Source of the DNA: Streptomyces pilosus
GTDB lineage: Bacteria; Actinomycetota; Actinomycetes; Streptomycetales; Streptomycetaceae
Assembly (NCBI RefSeq): GCF_014649835.1
Contig: NZ_BMTU01000007.1
Span: 287,877 to 351,876, forward strand
DNA length: 64,000 bases
Direction: 5' to 3'
The notes under the pieces were generated by a model that saw nothing but the letters and a program-made list of their open reading frames with translations, had not been told where the DNA came from and ran no database searches. Numbering within the stretch: the first letter of the stretch is position 1; every line of letters starts with the position of its first letter. This document shows positions 59,314 to 64,000 of the stretch, in pieces. Position numbers and translations under genes: made by a program.

Positions 59314-60732
59314 GTGAAACGAAGATTCGCCGTGGCGAGCGTCTCGCTCGCCGTCGTGCTCGGCTGCGGAACACTCCCCGCCGCGGCCGCCGACTCCACG
59401 CCCACCGTGACCGCCGCCGCCGCACCCGACGTCGACGTCAACAAGGTCAGGGCGCATCTCAACGAACTGAGCGCCATCGCCGCGCGGAACGGCGGGAACC
59501 GCCGCTCCACCGGACAGGGGTACCGCGACTCCGTCGCCTACGTGAAGGGCAAGCTCCAGGCCGCCGGATACACCGTCACCGAGCAGCCCTGCACCTCCGG
59601 CTGCACCAGCGGGGCCGGGCCCAACCTGATCGCCGAGTGGCCCAAGGGCGACGCCAACACCGTCTACATGTTCGGCGCCCACCTCGACGGCGTCTCCGCC
59701 GGCCCCGGCATGAACGACAACGGCTCCGGCTCCGCCGCGCTGCTCGAGAACGCCCTGACGCTGGCCCAGCAGAACCCGGACATGCGCAACCGGGTCCGCT
59801 TCGCCTGGTGGACCGACGAGGAGCAGGGACTCAACGGGTCCGACTTCTACGTGCGTGCGCTGTCCTCCACCGAGCGCGCGAAGATCAAGGCGTACTACAA
59901 CTTCGACATGGTCGCCTCCACCAACGGCGGCTACTTCATCAACCACATCACCTCCGCGGCCGCCGCGCCGATGAAGGCCTACTGGGACTCCCTCGGCCTC
60001 CAGCCGGAGGAGAACACCGAGGGCGCCGGCCGCAGCGACGACTACCCCTTCGAGCAGTACGGCATCCCGACCTCCGGGTACGCCATGGGTGCGAGCGCCC
60101 GCAAGACCTCCGCGCAGGCCGCCAAGTGGGGCGGCACCTCGGGGTCCGCGTACGACCCGTGCTACCACCGGTCCTGCGACACCCTCACCAACATCAACAC
60201 CACCGGCCTGGACCGCGCGTCGGACGGGATCGCGTACACCGTGTGGCAGCGGGCCGTGAACACCGGCACCGGCGGCACCTGCGACACCACCGGCGCCGTC
60301 GGCAACGGCGGGTTCGAGAGCGGGACCTCCCCGTGGACCGGGAACACCGCCACCATCGGCGCCCACGCGGGCCAGGCGCCCCACGGCGGCACCCGGTTCG
60401 CCTGGCTCGGCGGGAACGGGTCCACGAGCACCGAGTCGATCAGCCAGACCGTGACCGTGCCCTCGGGATGCACCCGGGCGTCCCTGGCCTACTGGCTGCA
60501 CATCGACACCGACGAGTCCGGCTCCCGCGCCTACGACCGGTTCACCGTGAGGGCCGGCGGCACCACGCTCGCCACCCTGTCCAACGTCGACGCCGGCAGC
60601 GGCTACGTGCAGCGGTCGGTCGACCTGTCGGCGTACGCCGGGCAGACGGTGACCCTCACCTTCACCGCCACCGAGGACTACACCCTGCAGACCGGCTTCC
60701 TGCTGGACGACGTGTCCCTGCGCAACGGCTGA
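59314..60732 (+). CDS. Secreted M28 aminopeptidase, SGAP-like, with C-terminal jelly-roll domain
   Basis: 472 aa. Signal peptide ~1-27 (basic start, LAVVLGCGTLPAAAA). The M28A domain has zinc ligands H123, D135, E170, D198 and H285 with the catalytic base E169; all spacings equal those of Streptomyces griseus aminopeptidase (H85, D97, E132, D160, H247). It releases N-terminal, mainly hydrophobic, residues from extracellular peptides and is Ca-activated in the family. Residues ~350-472 form a beta-sandwich like those in secreted hydrolases (GNGGFESGTSPWTG...), absent from mature SGAP. The GTG at 59314 follows GGAGGAG. Confidence 0.95.
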   Translation: MKRRFAVASVSLAVVLGCGTLPAAAADSTPTVTAAAAPDVDVNKVRAHLNELSAIAARNGGNRRSTGQGYRDSVAYVKGKLQAAGYTVTEQPCTSGCTSGAGPNLIAEWPKGDANTVYMFGAHLDGVSAGPGMNDNGSGSAALLENALTLAQQNPDMRNRVRFAWWTDEEQGLNGSDFYVRALSSTERAKIKAYYNFDMVASTNGGYFINHITSAAAAPMKAYWDSLGLQPEENTEGAGRSDDYPFEQYGIPTSGYAMGASARKTSAQAAKWGGTSGSAYDPCYHRSCDTLTNINTTGLDRASDGIAYTVWQRAVNTGTGGTCDTTGAVGNGGFESGTSPWTGNTATIGAHAGQAPHGGTRFAWLGGNGSTSTESISQTVTVPSGCTRASLAYWLHIDTDESGSRAYDRFTVRAGGTTLATLSNVDAGSGYVQRSVDLSAYAGQTVTLTFTATEDYTLQTGFLLDDVSLRNG

Positions 60733-60749
60733 CCGTCCCCCCACGGGTG

Positions 60750-60786
60750 CTCCGCCCCGCCGCGCGGCCCGCGCGGCGGGGCGGAG
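60750..60786 (+). terminator. Terminator after the aminopeptidase gene
   Basis: A perfect 16-bp stem (60750-60765 with 60771-60786) and a 5-nt loop, 17 nt past the stop. Confidence 0.85.
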
Positions 60787-60845
60787 GCCGCCCACGGGAA
60801 TACGCTCGTCCGGGACCACTGCTGTGCATCTTCGGAGGTACGACG

Positions 60846-62249
60846 ATGACGACCACGGACGACGACCGCGACTACCGCGTCGAGCACGACTCCATGGGAG
60901 AGGTGAGGGTCCCCGCCGACGCCAAGTGGCGCGCGCAGACCCAGCGCGCCGTGGAGAACTTCCCCGTCTCCGGGCAGCGCCTGGAGCGCGCCCACATCGA
61001 GGCCCTGGCCCGCATCAAGGGCGCCGCCGCCGCGGTCAACGCCCGCCTCGGGGTGCTGGACGAGGACATCGCGGAGGCGATCGGGGAGGCGGCCGCCGAG
61101 GTCGCCGAGGGGCGGTGGGACGAGCACTTCCCCGTCGACGTGTTCCAGACCGGCTCCGGGACCTCGTCCAACATGAACACCAACGAGGTCCTCGCCACCC
61201 TCGCCACCGAGCGGCTGGGCCGGGACGTCCACCCCAACGACCACGTCAACGCCTCGCAGTCGTCCAACGACGTCTTCCCGTCGTCGATCCACATCGCCGC
61301 CACCGCCGCCGTCACCCGGGACCTGATCCCGGCCCTCGACCACCTCGCCGCCTCCCTGGAGCGCAAGGCCGAGGAGTTCGCCGACGTGGTGAAGTCCGGG
61401 CGCACGCACCTGATGGACGCCACACCGGTGACACTGGGTCAGGAGTTCGGCGGGTACGCGGCCCAGGTGCGGTACGGCATCGAGCGGCTGAACGCCTCCC
61501 TGCCGCGCCTCGCGGAACTGCCGCTCGGCGGCACCGCCGTCGGCACCGGCATCAACACCCCGCCGGGGTTCTCCGCCGCCGTCATCGAGGAGGTCGCCCG
61601 CGCGACCGGGCTGCCGCTGACCGAGGCGCGGGACCACTTCGAGGCGCAGGGCGCCCGCGACGGCATCGTGGAGACCAGCGGTCAGCTGCGGACCGTCGCC
61701 GTCGGGCTGACGAAGATCGCCAACGACCTGCGGTGGATGGCCTCGGGGCCGCGCACGGGCCTCGCGGAGATCGCCCTGCCCGACCTCCAGCCCGGCTCCT
61801 CCATCATGCCCGGCAAGGTCAACCCGGTGATCCCGGAGGCCGTCCTCATGGTCTGCGCCCAGGTCACCGGCAACGACGCGACGGTCGCCGCCGCCGGCGC
61901 CTCGGGCAACTTCGAACTCAACGTGATGCTGCCGGTCATCGCGAAGAACGTGCTGGAGTCGGTGCGGCTGCTCGCCAACGTCTCCCGGCTCCTCGCCGAC
62001 CGCACGGTCGACGGCATCGTCGCGGACCGCGAGCGGGCCCGGGAGTACGCCGAGTCCTCGCCGTCCGTGGTCACCCCGCTCAACAAGTACATCGGCTACG
62101 AGGAGGCCGCCAAGGTCGCCAAGAAGTCCCTCGCCGAGCGGAAGACCATCCGGCAGGTGGTCCTGGAGGGCGGCTACGTCGAACGCGGCGACCTCACCGT
62201 CGGGCAGCTCGACGAGGCGCTCGATGTCCTGCGGATGACACGCCCGTAA
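60846..62249 (+). CDS. fumC: Class II fumarate hydratase FumC
   Basis: 467 aa. Oxygen-stable, cluster-free fumarase of the aspartase/fumarase superfamily. The signature GSSIMPGKVNP is exact, and TGSGTSSNMNTNEV and KSGRTHLMDATPVTLGQEF form the other two active-site regions. GGAGG lies 7 nt before the ATG. An in-frame extension to 59274 runs through the aminopeptidase gene and is rejected. With the class I enzyme nearby the organism can run the TCA step with or without intact Fe-S clusters. Confidence 0.96.
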   Translation: MTTTDDDRDYRVEHDSMGEVRVPADAKWRAQTQRAVENFPVSGQRLERAHIEALARIKGAAAAVNARLGVLDEDIAEAIGEAAAEVAEGRWDEHFPVDVFQTGSGTSSNMNTNEVLATLATERLGRDVHPNDHVNASQSSNDVFPSSIHIAATAAVTRDLIPALDHLAASLERKAEEFADVVKSGRTHLMDATPVTLGQEFGGYAAQVRYGIERLNASLPRLAELPLGGTAVGTGINTPPGFSAAVIEEVARATGLPLTEARDHFEAQGARDGIVETSGQLRTVAVGLTKIANDLRWMASGPRTGLAEIALPDLQPGSSIMPGKVNPVIPEAVLMVCAQVTGNDATVAAAGASGNFELNVMLPVIAKNVLESVRLLANVSRLLADRTVDGIVADRERAREYAESSPSVVTPLNKYIGYEEAAKVAKKSLAERKTIRQVVLEGGYVERGDLTVGQLDEALDVLRMTRP

Positions 62250-62322
62250 AGCCTCGCGTGCCGGGTGTGAACCGTGCCGGGGTACCGCAGCGTCGTATGC
62301 CCGGGGCACCTAAAATCTGCGC

Positions 62323-63015
62323 ATGGCAGAGGGCGGAGCGACGATGGGCGAGCGAGCGGGCAGAACGTCCGGCCACTGGGCAGCCGGGACCCGGATCCTG
62401 TGGCGTTACCGGGAGAACGGCGGCGCGCGCATCCACATCGCGCGTCCCGTCACGGTCGTGCGCGACGACCCGGACCTGCTCGCCGTGTGGCTGGCGCCCG
62501 GCACCGAATGCGTGAAACCGGTGCTCGCCGACGGCACACCCGTGCACCAGGAACCGCTCGCCACCCGGTACACCAAACCGCGCACGGTGGCGCGCGGCCG
62601 CTGGCTCGGCACCGGTGTGCTGAAGCTGGCCCGGCCCGCGGAGCCCTGGTCGGTGTGGCTGTTCTGGGAACCGGGCTGGCGGTTCAAGAACTGGTACGTC
62701 AACCTGGAGGAGCCGCTGACCCGTTGGGCGGGCGGAGTGGACTCCGAGGACCACTTCCTGGACATCTCCGTGCACCCGGACGGGGCCAGGTACTGGCGGG
62801 ACGAGGACGAGTTCGCCCAGGCCCGGCGGGACGGGCTGGTGGACTCCGCGCTGGCCGGGCGGGTGCGGGCGGCCGGGCGGGCGGCGATCGAGGTGATCGA
62901 CGCCTGGGGACCGCCGTTCTCGGACGGCTGGGAGAACTGGCGCCCGGATCCGTCCTGGGCGGTACCGTCGCTGCCACAGGACTGGGACCGCACTCCCGCG
63001 CATGTGTCCTCGTGA
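62323..63015 (+). CDS. DUF402 domain protein
   Basis: 230 aa. FYWY-rich DUF402 core: SVWLFWEPGWRFKNWYVNLEEPLTRWAGGVDSEDHFLDISVHPDG followed by YWRDEDEFAQARRDGLVDSALAGRVRAAG. DUF402 proteins include nucleoside di/triphosphate phosphatases (Ntdp) with acidic metal sites; D/E residues in the VDSEDHFLDI and DEDEF stretches fit that. TAAAAT, a near-consensus -10, lies 6 nt before the ATG, so the mRNA is probably leaderless. Confidence 0.85.
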   Translation: MAEGGATMGERAGRTSGHWAAGTRILWRYRENGGARIHIARPVTVVRDDPDLLAVWLAPGTECVKPVLADGTPVHQEPLATRYTKPRTVARGRWLGTGVLKLARPAEPWSVWLFWEPGWRFKNWYVNLEEPLTRWAGGVDSEDHFLDISVHPDGARYWRDEDEFAQARRDGLVDSALAGRVRAAGRAAIEVIDAWGPPFSDGWENWRPDPSWAVPSLPQDWDRTPAHVSS

Positions 63016-63130
63016 GACCCTTGCTGCGCCCCCGGGCGGGAAACGTAGGATCGTCGTCCGCAAGGCGCGGGGCAGGAACCACCGGAGCGCGCGCTGGGCT
63101 TGACCGAACGTCACCGAGGGGCGGCAGGAC

Positions 63131-63307
63131 GTGAGCGAGGGGTACGGAAACACCGGTGCGGGCCGGGGACGGCCGGCCGGCGGCGCAGCAACAACCTCTG
63201 ACCACACGCGGAATCCGTTCCTGGGGCACCTGTTCCGGGTATCGGAGTTTCGGCGGGACGAACCGCGCGCACGGCGTGCGCCGGACGGATGGACTCGACA
63301 CGCGTGA
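63131..63307 (+). CDS. Possible 58-aa upstream ORF coupled to the PP2C gene
   Basis: GTG start with AGGA a few nt upstream; the TGA overlaps the next GTG in the GTGA pattern. The product (NPFLGHLFRVSEFRRDEPRA core) matches nothing recognised. Only about 72 % of third codon positions are G or C, lower than in neighbouring genes, so it may be a regulatory upstream ORF or chance. Confidence 0.35.
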   Translation: MSEGYGNTGAGRGRPAGGAATTSDHTRNPFLGHLFRVSEFRRDEPRARRAPDGWTRHA

Positions 63308-64000
63308 CGGAGCAGCCGACCTCCTTCGAACGCCCGCAGCCGGGCGTGGACCCCGCGGATCCCCGCGGGGCGCTCCTGCGTACCCCGTCACCGGCCCGTG
63401 TGCCGGGCACGGGGGCCGCCTTACCGGTACAGGGCCGCTCCGGCGGTGAGCCGCCCGCGTCCGGGGCCGCGTCCCCGGGTCCCGCGTCACCGGGTCCCAC
63501 GTCACCGGGCACGGTGACGCCGGACGGCAGCGGGCAGGACCCCGCCGTCGAACCCGGATCGGAGCACTCCCAGCCGGGCGCCGGACAGGGCGCCGGGCCG
63601 GACTCGCACCGGCCGCGTCCCGCGCCGGAGGGCATCCCGGTGCAGCCCGACGCGGGGCAGGTGCGGACGGGGCCCTCGCCGGACGGCAAGGAGCGCCGCA
63701 GCGGGCAGGTGACGCAGCCCGGGCGGCCGACGCCGATGCGGCGGGACGGGGACCGGCTGCGCTTCGTGGGCGCCGCGACCCGGCGGATCGCCCGCGGCAT
63801 CGACCTGGACGAGATCGTGATGGGGCTGTGCCGGGCCACCGTGCCCACCTTCTCCGACGCGATCCTGGTCTATCTGCGGGACCCGCTGCCGGTCGGCGAC
63901 GAACGGCCCACCGGCCCGCTGGTGCTGCGGCTGCGCCGTACCGACCGCATCCCGGCGGAACGGGACACCGAGGGCGGCTTCATGCCGGTCGCCGCGCCGC
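63304..64000 (+). CDS. SpoIIE-type PP2C phosphatase with GAF domain, 5' part only, with TTA codon
   Basis: The frame is open to the window edge (232 codons). Residues 1-~145 are a disordered Pro/Gly/Ser-rich segment with ASPGPASPGPTSPG repeats. From about 150, RLRFVGAATRRIARGIDLDEIVMGLCRATVPTFSDAILVYLRDPLP is the start of the GAF-like sensor common in large Streptomyces phosphatases; the PP2C domain would follow outside. A TTA codon at 63421-63423 (codon 40) is the only in-frame TTA noticed in the window's recognised genes, so translation should depend on the bldA tRNA. Start at GTG 63304; an ATG at 63289 is possible. Confidence 0.8.
   Translation, partial: MTEQPTSFERPQPGVDPADPRGALLRTPSPARVPGTGAALPVQGRSGGEPPASGAASPGPASPGPTSPGTVTPDGSGQDPAVEPGSEHSQPGAGQGAGPDSHRPRPAPEGIPVQPDAGQVRTGPSPDGKERRSGQVTQPGRPTPMRRDGDRLRFVGAATRRIARGIDLDEIVMGLCRATVPTFSDAILVYLRDPLPVGDERPTGPLVLRLRRTDRIPAERDTEGGFMPVAAP

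Noticed and set aside
59274..62249. Apparent 991-residue fusion ending in FumC
   Set aside because: The first half is out of frame with the aminopeptidase gene and has no homology-like pattern; FumC has its own ATG and ribosome site at 60846.

Overview
The window is chromosomal DNA from a Streptomyces or very close relative. It is extremely GC-rich with G/C in nearly all third codon positions. It carries actinomycete markers: mycothiol biosynthesis (mshB), a five-gene bldK oligopeptide permease, a WhiB-like protein, an SGAP-type secreted aminopeptidase, the XRE(DUF5753)/DUF397/RsbW-like trio, and only one TTA codon in a recognised gene. Gene content and order match, from memory, two S. coelicolor segments (about SCO5105-5127 and SCO5040-5061). 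In that species these flank the actinorhodin cluster, which is not present here.

Layout. 1-10.9 kb: a truncated VanW/peptidoglycan-binding-type membrane protein, a small membrane protein and mshB, an anti-sigma-like ATPase opposite an XRE/DUF397 pair, a large membrane protein, an amidase, a tiny membrane protein and an S9 peptidase. 10.9-23.0 kb: two complete oligopeptide ABC transporters in tandem on the minus strand, the upstream one being bldK. 23.4-31.8 kb: typA/bipA, an orphan solute-binding lipoprotein, a small coiled protein, and a succinate dehydrogenase operon of the Sdh1 type whose membrane subunit has a CxxC/His motif. 31.8-47.8 kb is the accessory part: a GH18-like anchored protein, a PAS-PAS-GAF-PP2C-ATPase sensor, an RsbW-like ATPase, Nudix, GntR, a septum-formation-domain protein, a secreted subtilase, and a mirror-symmetric stress module (MarR - PP2C - RsbT/RsbS/RsbR - PP2C - MarR). 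47.8-64 kb is conserved housekeeping: ychF, ppgK, ispH, xseA-xseB, a nitroreductase-type reductase, glpX, a WhiB-like gene, a class I fumarase, an SGAP-like aminopeptidase, fumC, a DUF402 protein and the start of a SpoIIE-type phosphatase with a TTA codon.

How genes work together. Much of the window concerns sensing and partner switching: three stand-alone RsbW/RsbT-like kinases, four PP2C phosphatases, a stressosome core and two MarR regulators. Nutrient and peptide signal import (BldK and its neighbour) and central carbon metabolism (succinate to fumarate to malate, gluconeogenic FBPase, polyphosphate glucokinase) make up the rest. About a dozen genes have a -10-like TANNNT hexamer 6-7 nt before the start codon and are probably leaderless.

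Most unusual: the two PP2C paralogues bracketing the RsbRST core have each lost a different conserved metal-binding Asp. A 25-bp perfect palindrome lies just upstream of rsbR. No tRNA, rRNA, CRISPR array or insertion sequence was seen.
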